A stretch of DNA of 64,000 bases, taken from Spisula solida (taxonomy: Eukaryota > Mollusca > Bivalvia > Venerida > Mactridae). How positions within the stretch are numbered: position 1 is the stretch's first letter; every line of letters starts with the position of its first letter. Below, piece after piece: positions 1 through 14,440 of this stretch. The notes under the pieces are model-generated. The model was not told the DNA's origin. It worked only from the letters and a program-made list of their open reading frames with translations, and ran no database searches. The translations under genes were made by a program, and so were the position numbers. The DNA is taken from NCBI GenBank assembly GCA_947247005.1, contig OX365950.1:15140720-15204719 (forward strand), in the 5' to 3' direction.

Positions 1-3000
1 TGTCTTCATACAAATAGGCACAATTTTTCTAGGGTAGGTCCAAAGGTATGCTCTCTCAGGTTCAATAATTTTGAATTCTACACTGTGATTTATTGGCAGC
101 ACTGAGACTATCAATTTTTATTGCTTTTTTATACCTGCGGTAAATCAATAAATGTGTAGGCATATGCCTATAGAATCAAAATGAAATAAAACAATAACTA
201 AAACTCTCTTGACCAAGACTTACAGCTCAAGCAACAAACTGAAGCCCAATGAATGCTTGAACGCAGGATTTCAACCTTTTTAGTCTAAGAGGAACTTAAA
301 ATAAAACAAAGTTAACCAATTGCAGTTCTTTATTTTGGCACGTAATTAACTAAAATGTTTTTGTTAAGTTGCACATTGTCCTCTACCAGTCGTTCTTATA
401 TGAGCCAATGTCAAAATCAACCGATGAAACCGCGGTATTTCGAAATATTGAGGTGTGCAAGAAATAAATGCAAAACACTGAGGCGGAATAATGAATGCAA
501 TGGGAAGAATTAAGCCATTGTACTTTATCTGCGTTTTGAAATTTTTAAAATCGGTTTACAAAATGATATTTGACTAAGTCAAATGTCCAACCATCATTTT
601 CTCCAAAACAATTTTTTGGCACGTTGATCACTATTAGAGCCAGCCGACGAATAACCTGTATGTATGATGTCACTGGTTTGAAATTGGGCAATTGCGGGGT
701 TTTCACCTTGTGTGTGGCCCTGGGGGCAGAGATTTTACCAGGGGTTTGAAAACACCAAAGTAAAAATCCCCGCATTTCCCCGGGATTGGGTGCCGAGGTT
801 TATAATTGACTGGTGCATTACATTTTCACGCATCGAGGTTGTAGCTGCATCTACAATGTCTTTTGACATAGAATACAGCTCCCATTCCTTCAAATACTGC
901 TCCTCGTACGACTCCATGCTACAGCGAGCAGCATTTAATCAAAAACACGTGTCCGTTTATATACAGCTCCCTTATCAATATTTAAAGATATACTAAATGA
1001 AATACTTTTAGAATGTTGTATGATGATAGTCCTTGTCACGATGTTCAAATATACACGATTGCTATTTCTGTCTCGATTTGGCATATTGCTGTGGTATTGT
1101 ACCAACAGCGCATTACCCGATAATTGCGTAAAGTATTGATAACCATAACTACAGTACTGGGTTCAATTGTAAATAACTTGACATAGGACTCAAATAGTCA
1201 CGAAGTCATGGACCGAATATACTGTCTAATGACTGCACATGTATAGTTGAGCACTTCCATCCCAGTGCGCTCTCAATTTCACTATTACTACATAAGTCCT
1301 TTGGTTTCTCAGTCACGTTCATTTGTATAAAAACATTGTAATTGTAATGAAAAATCAAGAATATGTTAGATAAATGTGTGAGCATAGTCATTCTAAAGAC
1401 GGGTCCCGTGTATAATGTCTTTCGGGTCTCTACTTAATATACTTTAAGAGTTTATTTCACGCCACAAAACCTTTTGCACTAAACGATATATAAGTACATT
1501 TGTATACTTCTGACAGATTCCCTGCCGATGCCCATTCACCATTTTAAATTGGTTTTTATACATATCTCCTAGTTTGTGATAGAATTGTATGTTTTCGAGG
1601 AGTGCTTTTTTGTCTAAACTTCGCGTGCTTTTCACGTCGGTATTGTTAGTATTCGCGTCATATATTACAAACGGACATACTTACACCAAAATCGTTCTAA
1701 TCCATAGATATTTAACGTTTGGACGTCATATCCAGTTAATTTGAAAAATGTTGGAGGATTACTTAATAAAATATTAGTCCTATTCGTTTCCTTATCATAC
1801 GACGAAAACGGACGACGTTTTGATGTGCGGCGAATAGCGCAACACCCTATATTTGAAGGTGTTTTAATTAATTACGAATTATAGTAGAAAGTTATAACAC
1901 ACGTGTATAAATCGGCATTTAATACACACAAACGAATATTGAAGTTTTATAGTTCAAACACATCAGCAGTAAAACTTATTAGCATTTGTCTCATTTCCTT
2001 GTGATCATTCCACGTATAAAGGTAAAAGTATGCTCAAAACGTCACGAGTTTAAGAAATAATTGCAATAAACGATTTCCTTTCCCCGGTTTGGTAAAGCAG
2101 TACTCAATCTGTAACCCTTATTTTGGGGGGAACTGTTGAAGCTTTTAATTTTGCTTTAATGCAGGTGGAAGCTTGAAGGTTACTTATGTTCCGTGGTTAC
2201 ATTAGTAAAATCATATTAAACCTCTGAAGTAGAATATTTTTAATTTTTCGAAAAATCATGTGTATTTTTCGTTTTTTTGTACGAAAAAGTTCGTTGCTTT
2301 TACAAAATGTGAAGGCAACGCCGGTTTTGTACGAACAATGTTGGTTTGATCATACACCGTGAATAAGGATCGTTCATTAATTCAGTGCGAATACAATTAA
2401 GAACATTTCATTGGTTTTTAAAGTAGATCAATATTAAAGATAGACTGCTAGCGCTGAAAAAGAGTTCATATAAACACAGGGACTGTACAGAAAGACTAGA
2501 CAAGATAATGTAATAGACCAGTATCCCTACCTAAAATCCTGAAATGCTTTCGGTGTAGCATATTCATATTGTCTACATAGGAATTATGCTGCATAATGGC
2601 AAACATCATTACATTAGTTAGTCTTACTAACAACATTTCGTGTTTCGTCTGTAAGATCACGATCCAGGCAGATGAATGTGTTTTATCGGATTGTTTTTCG
2701 GGTGACAGTTTGAACGTGAAATCGCTTTCGTGACAAACCAAAAATAGATTTGCGACACACGGTGTATAATTTGTTCAATGCCGATAATAACTACCGTTTC
2801 TCACACTCAAAGTGACTCATCTTGACACTCGAGGAAATCGAGAAACAACCTTGGCTAATACACTTAGTCTGTCGCGAACAGTACAATTTACATAGTCTGT
2901 AAAACCTAAAATATTAGCATACAGCTCGGATATTATATCTCTCTATGTACAGTGCCGTTAGCAAGTCACACATATAAGTTTCCAGTACCGTCTGTTATCC

Positions 3001-6000
3001 AGGAAAATAGTGAAGGTCTGTGGGTAACGGATTATGTACTCCACGTGCCGAAGTCCGAATAATAAATGTGGAACAAGAACTTAGTCTTATAATGCTAATA
3101 GTTTTTTAACCGTTGTCAGCCGTACATGACGGGCAATTAGCCTTAATTACCTGATTCCGTGGATTTAATCATCCTTCAAAATAGGTCAACTTCTCCAAAT
3201 GTATAGCACATGGTAGTCGCTAAGCTTGAGGAAAAAACAGCTAAGTTTACACTGAAGTATAGTCTATCTTACCTACGTATAAACTAGTTTAAAAAGTTGG
3301 AATACTTTTCTATGTACTATTCTTGTGTCTGACAATGAGTATATGTATATAAAACCTATATTATGACCAAACAGATGAATGCAAGTAAACAAAATTTTAA
3401 CGATGAGAAGACAATGTGCCAATGCGGCCACATGTCAAATTTTGCGCGCTTCAATCTCGAAAACACAATGCCATGTGTTGAATTGCATTTCTTTCCGAAC
3501 ACCCCTCGTACAGTTAATGGTATTGTAATTGACTGCGAGATGTATATTTATTTACCAGAAGGATATTATTTGTATATTGCAGTATGTTCATAACCAGCAT
3601 AGCCCTTCAATCAAATATGTTACATTCTGTATTTTGTTAGGCCGCAAAAAAAAAGAATTACCGATAAATTCCAAAATTAATGTATAATTTAATATATGCC
3701 GACGAACTCATTATGATGTCTACTACAGTCAAGCTTCCGTCGAAAATAAATGACTTCACATGTCAATCTGTTGAACACGGCTTTGATGCGTTTTGAAATA
3801 CGAACGGTAAGGGAATACATTTGTTTGCAACAACGCCAGCATATGAGTCGAACCCAGAGTATCACTTTAAATGAATGAATTTTATCCGCATAAACTTCGA
3901 AATGTCCTACCGATTCGATTATTTGCATCCCGTTGCCATAAAATAATCGGTCGAAATATTGCGAGATCGTTTCTCGTTTACTCTAATTCATACCATATTA
4001 AAGTGCCTTTATCTCGCAATTAAAACGAGTTGAGATATAATCATAAAAATATGCTGAATATTCTAATATTCCTCGTAATTTGAACCAATACCGAATTCCA
4101 TGTTTTAGGTTTATTAAAACATAGTTTACGTCATTCGATATATTGCGTTAGGCGAGTTCCTGACGCCATTGCATTCTCTTTCATAATCAACCCAATCTAA
4201 ACGACTCAAATGAGGCATAACTGATTTATTTACACTTCGCATAAACGGTAGGTTTCGCAATGTGGAAGGGGTGATTACAGTATAGTAGGAAACAACACTA
4301 CATTTGCGAGACAGCGCATCAAATTCATAGTTCATTCGTTATGACAGCGCACCCGAATACTCAGAGAATAGAAATGGACATTAGAAACTTGCTGAAATGT
4401 TTTAAATTGATTTGCACACAGACACAAAGACACCATGCAATCATTGAAATAATAACAAGTCGAAACTTTTATTTTTATGCATGTGTCTATAAATTATCTG
4501 TCCGACTATGCAGTGTAGTTGACATTAACCTCGTGATCATCAATCTTCTGTTTCTGGTGCCAACCGTCATTTAAGAATATTCCATCGTGCGATAATCATT
4601 ATTGCAAATTGTCGTGAACGAATAGATTTCCATTATTTCGTATATGTCACGTACATTTGTACATCTTCCATGATTGCATTCCATGTACAACTTGAAATTC
4701 ATTGATTTTCCGTTAGAGTTTCAACATTAGTCACGGTTAGATTAAACATGATGTTCCTGCTAATCAACATATCGTTATCTTAAAATTTATTTATGTCTTG
4801 ACGCTTTGAAATATTATAAAACAAAATCCAACCACAGGAACATGCATTAATAATTTGAAATTTTTTTTTTAGGCCTACTGTATTATTAAAATATAGACAG
4901 GAGTGCAATGCGATTGTATCCCACGAACTATTCTAATACAAATATTTTCTCTATTCCAACTTGACAGTTAATACATATGATCTAGGCAGTTAAAGGGGCT
5001 AATAACAATACAGAATACATCCGCACCTCAACCGGTCGGTACCGATAACCGTCTAATATCGGCTTTTAAAGCCAATATTTGTGGAGTTTTGAAATGGCGT
5101 CGAATCCATTGAGCATCCATTGTTTCATTTTTTTTTCAAATTATAAATGCAAGTTCCTGTGATCCAACAGAGAAGGCAGCACTCAACTGAAAAAGCCAAG
5201 CACAAAAAAAACAGAAACAACACGGCAAAATGCTATAATTCATTAAATACGTTTATAGTTCGCACATTTAAGCGGTATTTTTTATAATGTTACTACAAAA
5301 CATTCATTGAAATAGGTCATCAATTAAAATTTTAAAAATGGTTTCAAGCTTAATACAATTCACATGTGGGTAAATGTTAATGCTCCTTGGACACAGCGGC
5401 ATCCTAAGTGTTATCGATGGCACGTTCGTAATACATTGCTCGGATAAGACCCCGACGTAGTTTTGCAACTTACCAATCTATATATTAAACATGTGGCTAC
5501 GATTATGGAAATATCAAGAAATAAAATATACTACCGCGTTTGTGCCGACACGTTACGAAAACCCCTCGTACAACGACATTGTAATATGAGTTTACCCAAG
5601 ACATGGTCAGTAGCCACGAATCGTATGTTTTTAACAACGTGTAAAAAGGGGTTTTCTACGTACATTTTCTGCGCATTTATGTAAAAATATAATCAAGGGC
5701 AGCATACTCTAAGGTTAAGGTTAAAGCCTAATGTAGCAGAAATATGTTGAGATCCATCGTTCTTATCTACAAATAGCCCCTTGAAACATGTGTGCGTTTA
5801 TGTAGCACCTGATTGTAGTTCTCTCAACAAAATTTAATGCATCGATCTATTGCATTAATGTATTATCCAATTTGTTTGAATCGACACCAATATTATTCTA
5901 TTCACATTACGTAAAAGCTTTATGGACACTTATAGAAATCAATGCAAACATATGGGCGCTCACTGACAGTAATTCTAATATGCATGACGTAGTGACGTAT

Positions 6001-6659
6001 ATACGTATAAAAACATTTCGACCTATATTATATATAGGATTCGTCCAATATGATTTCATTATATACGTATCGTATATAATACATTATTACTCTCATCGAT
6101 GTGCCTTTAACTATTATATTCGGTATTAATAATACGTTTTAATGAAGAACGCTATAAGACATTTTCAACCGCGTACACACGTTCTGATTATTTTAGATTA
6201 ATTGTACGAAAAAGGTTCTACAACTAGTTTCAATCATTCAATAAAATAATTAAAATTATACACGATTCCTGGTATCATACGTACATCGCCACCGAATGCA
6301 TGATGAAACTGTCGCAATGTTAAATATCTGTAATATCTGTACGGATCGGCCATGGAATGTACTACCATGGAACAAACTATTACGTCGACAGTGCTGTTAA
6401 CAAATAGAAAAAGTTAAACATCACTCAACAAAAGCGAACACCTAAGGAACAGTGACACAACTCCTACCGACACTCAAACAATAACTATGTAACCACTATT
6501 TCCAAAGTTGTTAAGCATAGTTTGTTAAACACGTTTACTGGACCTTTTGTACATGTACATACATGTACAAACTTTAACTGTAGGGATTCCGACTTAGAAT
6601 TGACAGTGATAATTTGTCACTGAGACCTGAACCAATTTACGATGCGCACTAAACTTCTC
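1..6659. other. AT-rich non-coding stretch
   Basis: Only short frames (under 90 codons) with no recognisable domain, no convincing RNA gene and no long repeat that I could pair within the window. A segment at 3363-3593 is open for 76 codons but shows no family signature. Confidence 0.4.
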
Positions 6660-7460
6660 TATTACCTAAATGATAACCATGTAGAGAAGGGAAGTGTTAA
6701 TAAAATTGTCCAGCCATACTGTTCCACCTAACCATAGGACAATCCAAAAGGTTATACATAAACCGAAAGAGAAACACACATAGTATACAATGACCAATAA
6801 AAAGTCAAAACAACAAGGAGCATGACATGGAAGGATACGATAAGGCATTAGTAGACAGTAATATAACGGGAATAAACACCTGTCATCATATGAAGGCTCT
6901 TGGTTAGGCACATTTACAGAGTTTATATCTCATAATCATCCCCATACTTAAGTAAGAGTCAGTGGTTAGCCAAGTTCCCTGGAAATAAATGATTTATGTG
7001 AAGAAAACGCTGGTGAAAGAGAATAATGAACTCTGTTACATAATGTGGCACTGTATTTTAGCATACGTGTACAAATTAGCCCACAGTTCACTGCTGAATT
7101 AACGGATCCATACCACTACTCAGAAAACGTTTTAATGCCTTGATAAAGTCATCATGAAAGTGATTATGATCCAGTATATCTTAAGTCTATCAATCTCATC
7201 ACTATATAACGGTCTGGTTGAGAAAGATTTATATGGCGGGTTGGATATTTCAATCAGAATTATGGGACATTTTCTGTGAAAGGGAAAATGAAACAGACCA
7301 TGTGTCTGGAATTGTCATCAATCTACGACTGAACAGAGAACCCAACCGAAATAAAGCAGAACAAAGGTCTAACATTACGAAATGATTAGTCCAGACATTT
7401 CTTAGATTTATATGTCTACCAATCAAACACGTATATAACATATACTTTCTATAGTTTCGT
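6660..7460 (-). repeat. Dispersed repeat, copy 1 (inverted relative to 61600-62270)
   Basis: The reverse complement aligns, with many substitutions and gaps, to 61600-62270. Shared stretches include the one around 7385-7425 with 61660-61700 and the one around 6820-6900 with 62090-62190. An 81-codon minus-strand frame (6666-6911), hydrophobic in its second half, is conserved only with a frame break in the partner, so it does not look maintained as protein. The family is unrecognised; it may be an old transposon or a decayed gene fragment. Confidence 0.6.
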
Positions 7461-7702
7461 ACACTCTGTGTGGGATGATATTGTCCTTTTTGTCAAGCCA
7501 TTATCGTGTTTGTTCGTTGGTTCGTTTAACACCGTTCCTCAATAATTGATCAGTTACTGTAAATATATGGCGGCCAATTCACCATACCAGTTTTCCTGAA
7601 CTTGGTCCTGACCAGCAATAACTTGCCTTTCCAAAAGGAACTGGCAACTTTTCCATATGTAGAGGAGAATATAGTAACATTTTCCTGGAAGGGTATTGCA
7701 AG

Positions 7703-7761
7703 CCGCGATCGGGAATCGAACCCACAAATCAAGCGCACTAGCCACTGGACCTTGGTCGCGG
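7703..7761 (-). mobile_element. tRNA-like SINE head (truncated tRNA, perfect B box)
   Basis: On the minus strand a 59-base segment starts CCGCGAC and ends ATCGCGG (acceptor-like, 6 of 7 paired). It contains an A-box-like AGGTCCAGTGGC and the exact B-box form GGTTCGATTCC. It lacks an anticodon arm, so it is not a working tRNA. The sequence downstream on the minus strand to about 7555 is probably the SINE body, but I could not define its end. Confidence 0.6.
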
Positions 7762-8225
7762 ATATTATATCATTGTCACTTGGTAGTGCATTGTTTAACA
7801 TGTTCTATAGGCAACTAGATTTGAAGTTGTTAACATTTGGCGGAGTTCGCTGTCGTTAATAAGACCAAGCAAGAAATGTCAACGCACCATATTCTAGTTA
7901 TTTGCAATTACAAGAACAAATGTACTCGCTAATAGTTGATTATTTTCATTAACCTTTACTTTACGGTGTTTATTGTTGCAAAACCATAGACTATGTACTA
8001 GTACATCTGGAGAATGTATTCAATTGAGCAATCCGGGTTGAACAATTGCTTTGGGCAGGTTATGTTGTCCCGTAATATTGATAGTAGTGATATCTACCAA
8101 ATGTCAGTTACTAATGGAACACAATGACGTACTGGTTGATAATAAATTACAAGAACAGTGGTTAAGTCACGTGATCACCGTTTATGACTGTCCAATTATT
8201 GCAAAAGGTGTCAAATAAAACCAAC

Positions 8226-8442
8226 TATAACTCCAACGCGATAAATTGCAATACAAAAACAAACACAATATTGCCTATATTTTTGTTATGGATTAAAATC
8301 AAGGACCGTAACACTTACCAATGAAAACATTCAAACATTTAGCACAACATGTAAAGTTTACATGCTCCTAAATATTCAGAAATGATAAATATAGCGGATT
8401 TTGTGTTTGTTTTTGATTGCAATTTATCGCGTTGGAGTTATA
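8226..8442. mobile_element. 217-bp MITE with ~42-bp terminal inverted repeats
   Basis: The left end (TATAACTCCAACGCGATAAA...) is mirrored at the right end (reverse complement from 8442) for about 42 bases, through AACAAACACAA, with one gap. Terminal TA suits a TA-targeting (Tc1/mariner-type) parent. There is no coding capacity. Confidence 0.75.
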
Positions 8443-11400
8443 ACATATCTATCAGACCTTGTGACTCGTGTCACTATGCTTAGAAAATAAACAAATAACA
8501 AAGGCTATGAAGTTAAAATGCGAAAAGGTGGCTGAATGACTTTTAAAATTGCTGAAATCAGCCCTCGAAAGGTGATGACTTGACTTGTTTAAAAAGATCC
8601 GTCAAAATATTTGCATTTTCTGCGAGGCCTAAACACAAACATTTAGTCGGGCAATTATATTATCTCTCAATGAACCTGATACTCAACAGAAGTAAACACT
8701 CTGAATTCCAATTACGTAACTAGGTAAAAACCTATGTGATGATTTCCCAAGTGTATTAAAATGTTTATAATTTTAAATATTCAATGCAACATTGTCGAAA
8801 GTATAGATTATTACTTAATGTTTAGAAAGTAAATAGGGAGGGCTTATTCATTTCCATTTTAGGTTTAGATGTTTTATCCATGACTATTCTATAACTAGGA
8901 ATATGACAGTGCCCTAGCATAGGTCAAACTAATATACGCAAAATGATAGCAAATTGGAAAGGGAATGAAACGCTCAACATAAACAGCAGATAGCGAAAGA
9001 CACAAAAAGGAACACACTACAAGAAAAATCACATACATCAGGTACAAGCCCAAGTGATAAGCACAAAAATGAACAAGTAAAAATTAAACAGCTCGAAGCC
9101 TTACTGCGTGTGTCAATAGACGTATTGTTGATTTACTTGAATTACAGGTTGAGCAAAGGGAATCGTGAAAGCTCGGCCATTTCCGTTTGTCTCCGGTAAA
9201 TAAACCTCGTGTCTAAGGGTAGTTATACACCAAATGAGTTATAAGTCCCAGCTACGTTCACGTGAAAGTAACAGTTAGCCTGGGTATACCAAATACCGGT
9301 AATCTACTTTTAAAACTTGATGAAATATAACTAAAACACCCGACAACTGCATAAACCGGCATAAATATGTGCAATAATTATTTTTATTAATAATTTGTGT
9401 AAAATACGAGTGGATAAACTTAAATTATGACCTAAATAGATCATATCAACAACCAATGGGAGTCCGCCATATTTGTTTACGAATATACTAATTACCGGTA
9501 ATCCGGTACGGTCCGTACAAAATAATCATTTTGACGACGGCATGTCAAAAATGTTTGGTACTTGGTAAAACTTCTATCTTTAAGTTAACAAATTGGATTA
9601 TTACTATCAAAATACAATTAGGATGAGTGGAATGCGCGTAGACTGTTAAACCATTGTGCAAAGTTTTAGTGGTCAATTTTCACCACGTGGGCATTAAAAT
9701 TTAGCATTTCTTCTTAAACACCTAATTAAAGTGCAGTATTTTAGATTTGTCCCGTGATAACAGTTTTAATAATACTCCAAATGAATAAATCTTCAATATA
9801 CCGTTTACCGGGATGTGCAAATTACCGGTAAAATAAAAAGAATACGAATTTTCAATCAATTAGGGACTGCAATTAGTGAAAATCCAATATTAAACGAAAA
9901 TAGTGATTCAGGTCAGAAGTTCAATCTAGTAGATTTTATGAATGACCTATATTCGTAAAACGTAATTCTGTGCCGTCACACGGGCCAAGTGCCCGAATCA
10001 GACGCATGAAACCATCGGCGATTACTCGTGAATAAGGTTGCAATTACGTGTTTAATTGTCATGGTTGGTGAGCAAATACGTCTTTTTTCAATAAATTGAT
10101 TAACAGAACGTTAATTTATCGTATCCATGACAATATTTCTGGGTTAAAAGTGGTTGATAAGAAGCGCCGGTGTTTGCAAATGAAGTGTGACTGATGCTGG
10201 CATCGAGCATGCGCAAACGGATTTGATACTCGGATTGTTTTGATTTTACCGTTAATTAGTATATCCCGGTAATAGGTATATTGAGGATACGTATCCGTCA
10301 ATAAGATGGTTATTTTATCTTTCCCTAACAGTGTTCTTATTTTTATGATCATACGAAAATATCTTAACAGAAATACCTCATATCTTTAAATATTATTCAT
10401 AATTTATATTTCCCATGCACGTGTTGAAAAATCGACAAACATGATCCACATTTAATTTTGTGGAAAGCGGATTTGTTTACAAAATATACTACTGGATTTG
10501 CGGATCATTTCAAGTTAAAATATCGCCTGGCACACATGTGAATAATCGTTGCGTGGAATGTTGTAGTGTGTATGTACTGGTATAATATATCTACATAGAT
10601 ATATATATTTTTGTGACCATGTACATGGCATAATGTGTACTGGTGACAGGGGGCTGCCATTTTCTAATCATGTGACTGAAAATAGTTCAATATGGCGCCT
10701 TGTTATGTCAGAGGTCTATTGCAATGCATAAAGGCAGAGGTGATCAGAATGTAAGTATAATCAGGAAAACCAGATACAATATATACTTTAAGGGAGCACA
10801 ATCACAAACAATGATGACAAATTTTAAAATTGTAGAAATAAATCGGGTAAGACGATAAGGTTAAATATGCTTGGGAAAGCGTCAGAATTATTTCTCCTTA
10901 AAGTTGACAAAGATCATGTGAACGAAATTCCCTGTTTGCACCAAGGGCAAAAAAAGGAAACAACTGATCGCTCACGACAAGTACTTCCAAATGTGTCTGA
11001 ATTATGTTGAAACTGTCAGTTATTTGGTTAAGAGGATTAACAGAGTACTGCATTATTCACAAACTTGGTACTACCTGTTTATGTAAGTAAGGTTGATCGA
11101 AGCTAGAATGACAGGGAAATATAACACTAAGCACGTTTATTCTATTTTAAATAAACCACATTTAGAACTCTAAAGTGTACTAGAAAGCATACGTATGAAG
11201 CACCGAAACGAAATGTCGGCTGACCGTATTAATACGTCAATCAAGACTCGTGGAAAGCAGGAACACTTAAATGAGGAATGCAAAATAATGAAGTTTTATC
11301 ATAGTGAGGCTGAGTCTTTCGACATTTGGGATCGTTTCCTCGTCCTGTTTTATGTTTTCTGTGTTCGGTTGTTTTAGTTGAGTGCTACCTTCCCTTTCCA

Positions 11401-12290
11401 TTCTAGATTTTTGTATGATTAATTTGTCTTTGTGTGTTTTTTCTCTAGTATGATTATAGCAAGATAAACAAATTTAGAAACTAGAGGGTCAATGTGGCCT
11501 TATAATGCTCATCTGAGACCATCGAAAAAACGTTTGATCCTGATGAAACATTTTCCGTGAACTCTCTGTGAATGTCACTCACAATAGAAGCTAATCTCCA
11601 TTGAATCACTTTTCAATTATATCATACACTGGGTAGTTCAGAATAAACTTGATTTCTTCGTTTTATTCGATCATCTAAGACGCACATGTGGCATGTAACT
11701 TTTATTACCGAGTACTAACGTCACATATGGAATACATTGAAGCCATCAGCTAGTATAGCGATGACGACAAAGAATACGTACGTTTCAAGAACGTAACCTA
11801 GCAATACTAATAAAAATATGGTGTAAAATAATGACGATTAATTCACCTATGAATTAATCTAATTTATTACGGGAAAATTCACGTGGTTGCCGGGTGTATA
11901 CACACGGCCCGTCAATTGCTACAAGTCGACGCTATGTGGTTGTCATGGTAACTCTCGCGTGACTCCGATATTCACCGAGCGTGAATATCACAAGTTTTGC
12001 CACTAATATGACCACTTGTTTTTCCGACAGCAACGGTGAAAGTTGCATTATTATTTGAGCTGACTTAAATATCTTGTATTAACCGTAGTATGCAGGTTAG
12101 TGTCAAATGAGGAAATGGGGCATATGGCGTGGGTCACAGAAAACGAGTCCAGCGTTAGACGACGGAACCGAGCCTAGTTGAGGTAATAATATTATTGAAT
12201 TTGATGAAATAATTTGGGAATTTCATTTCATGCTGGGCAAGAGCATGTTAAACTTGGTGTTAGCAGTACACCAATACTGGTTCCTTTGAG
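8443..12290. other. AT-rich non-coding stretch
   Basis: No gene recognised. ACCGGTA palindromes recur near 9295, 9495, 9825 and 9995, which may be chance. Short frames at 10116-10352 and 11195-11377 show no domain. Confidence 0.35.
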
Positions 12291-12538
12291 GCTCATTATT
12301 TAAATAGTGCGTCGTCTACGCTGGCGTTGCTCAGACCCAGCCCCTTGAAAATGTTGACGAAAGGTTGCTGTCATGTAGTGGTACATGTCTACCTTTAAGG
12401 CAAACAAGTGCTTATGTTTACATGTAATGAAGCTCAAAATGTTGTTATATAGTGCATGGCGTGCACGAGCTGACACGGGTCGCTCAGACGACATAACTTT
12501 ACCACAGTGTATAAACGAGTCAACTCCCGGTTCTCGCA

Positions 12539-12664
12539 ACAATGAGTACACGTTGAATTGTATAGTATGGCAATAATGAGTACAGTGATGGGAAATCACC
12601 GGATGTTTCAATTACAATGAGTACACGTTGAGTTGTATGGTATCATAATGAGTACAGTGATTTG
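12539..12664 (+). repeat. Short direct duplication (~50 bp, twice)
   Basis: AATGAGTACACGTTGA...GTATRGTAT...AATGAGTACAGTGAT occurs at 12541-12590 and again at 12616-12662, separated by about 25 bases, with a few substitutions. Within each unit AATGAGTACA also occurs twice. No function is evident. Confidence 0.7.
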
Positions 12665-13224
12665 GTTTATACATGTACCGTCTGTTTTAAACAGAAAATG
12701 CGTCAGGGCGAATACGTCAATACTGTTCTTCTCATAAAATGAATAAAGGTGGAAACCAGGCAGTATTGTATATATATCTAAAATACAATTGTGTATTGTA
12801 TGCCTATGATTAAAGATGTTAAACAGGTTTGAATAGTAGAAGAATGTTTACTGAAGGTCGTGAACCGTCACGGGTTGCTTTTGAGTATAAGTTCACAGGT
12901 GCCTTCTATGTCTCTTTTCAAAACAAACACAGAAATCATGTAGAACATGACACTGTATAGGTATATAAATAATTTAACTTTGGTTATCTAAACACGGACT
13001 CGCCTTTTGAAAAGGAGAGGCATGCTTTTATGTTGGGGTATCTATCATCACTGAAACAATCAACGTGTTTATTTAGTATACCTATATTCGAATATGTTCA
13101 TATAATCAGAAATATGCATAATCTAGTTATTTAGTTACACACTGGTACTTTGAATTTATTGTCTTAAAAGAGTTTGTATATATATTATGATAAACAGTCG
13201 CTGATTGTCGGCAACAATGAATAA

Positions 13225-13490
13225 TCCGTGCCTATACAGTCCGTTTGATTTGGTCTATCACTTGTATGCAAGCATTGCAATATAATAACATTGTAGTTTT
13301 AATGTTTTAAACATTTTAATTGGAGAAGAAGGCAGTGAAAACCAATACCTTATTCATTAAGGTGCATACTTATACATATAATATATATTGAAATAATACT
13401 TTCGTAAGAGAAATTGCAATGTTTATGTTCATAATTTTATGTAAACAAGTGACCGACCTAAATAATCCATTTATACGTCGGGTATAATTG
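13225..13490 (+). repeat. Dispersed repeat family R1, copy 1
   Basis: About 260 bp starting near AGTCCGTTTGAT and ending ACAAGTGACCGACCTAAATAAT. It recurs at 14195-14440 and, more diverged, at 45775-45950. The 13.2 and 14.2 kb copies are in the same orientation, about 960 bp apart. No terminal structure was recognised. Confidence 0.75.
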
Positions 13491-13654
13491 GGTGTGTTGT
13501 TTTAACGAAGTCAAAAACATCTTTGCGGTAATGCGTGGTTGTTCGTATATACATTTAATCCTTGTCACGAATACTATCGTAAATCACATTAGATTTGCGT
13601 GAATTATATTTCTCAAATTTCGGTAGTAACATCGAGAGTATTATTTACGCGCGC

Positions 13655-13888
13655 TCATGAATTGTCGGCACGGCGGATGGGTGGATATCGGCCGGTATTA
13701 AGTGTTTCGAACATTTGAGTTAAACTGGTAGGTAAACCAGATGTACATGTCTCGGTACTGGAAGGCACGTTTAACATCCACATAGTAGAGAATATTCGGA
13801 GAGTAGGGTATCGCTGGTTTCTAGGATCACATACTTCTTTCCGACAGCGCTGATACCAGGTGGTCAAGTGAGTGTGCAGTTCGGACAT
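13655..13888 (-). other. GC-richer, exon-like segment, minus strand
   Basis: GC is near one half, against about one third around it. A 77-codon frame runs through it, but another minus frame is more protein-like. After the acceptor-like ATCCTAG near 13810, 39 open codons rich in Y, F and W (including Y-V-D-V-K-R-A-F-Q-Y-R-D-M-Y) end at a stop. A third frame just upstream (G-K-K-Y-V-I-L-E-T-S-D-T) also looks coding. This could be a terminal exon or a frameshifted gene relic. No family recognised. Confidence 0.25.
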
Positions 13889-14194
13889 TATTTAAAGTTT
13901 AGTGTGCAAGTGCGCTAGTAAGGACTGGAGGTGGTTCCGAGGAACTCAATTAGCGAATAGTATCATAGATTAACACAAATAATATCCGTTGTACAGTATT
14001 AGATATTACTCACGGCTTTTGGTCTATTTATACTGAACATCGTGGGGCACGCTTTTCAGAATTTAGTGTCGGCCAGACAATCTCGCGATATTATTGTCAT
14101 ACAACTTAGATTATTTAACACGGAATCCTTAAATGTCAGTGCGGATACGTTGTCATATCAGAGTTGTTATTTAACTTATCAAAACATTCTCATC

Positions 14195-14440
14195 GTATAG
14201 TCCGTTTGATCAGATATGTCACTTGTATGCATGCATTGCAGTATAATAGCATTGTATTTTTACTGTTTCAAACATTTTAATTTGAGAAAAGGGCAGTAAA
14301 AACGAATACATTATTCACTAAGGTATACCGCTAATAAACATAATATATATTAAATAAAACATTAATCAGAGCAATTACAATGTTTTTGTACACAGCGTTA
14401 TGTGAACAAGTGACCGACCTAAATAATCGATTTATAGGGG
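14195..14440 (+). repeat. Dispersed repeat family R1, copy 2
   Basis: Aligns over about 245 bp with 13225-13490 (shared start TAGTCCGTTTGAT, shared end AAGTGACCGACCTAAATAAT), with roughly a fifth of positions changed by eye. This suggests either an old local duplication or two insertions of one family. Confidence 0.75.

Noticed and set aside
5700..5730. Telomere-like AAGGTTAAGGTTAA
   Set aside because: Only two or three short units, no array.
7703..7761. A functional tRNA gene
   Set aside because: The anticodon arm is missing and the acceptor has a mismatch; it is a SINE head.
12300..12611. 103-codon minus-strand frame with a TATATAAC box inside
   Set aside because: It crosses the short direct duplication, has no domain, and the TATA-like word lies inside the frame rather than before it.
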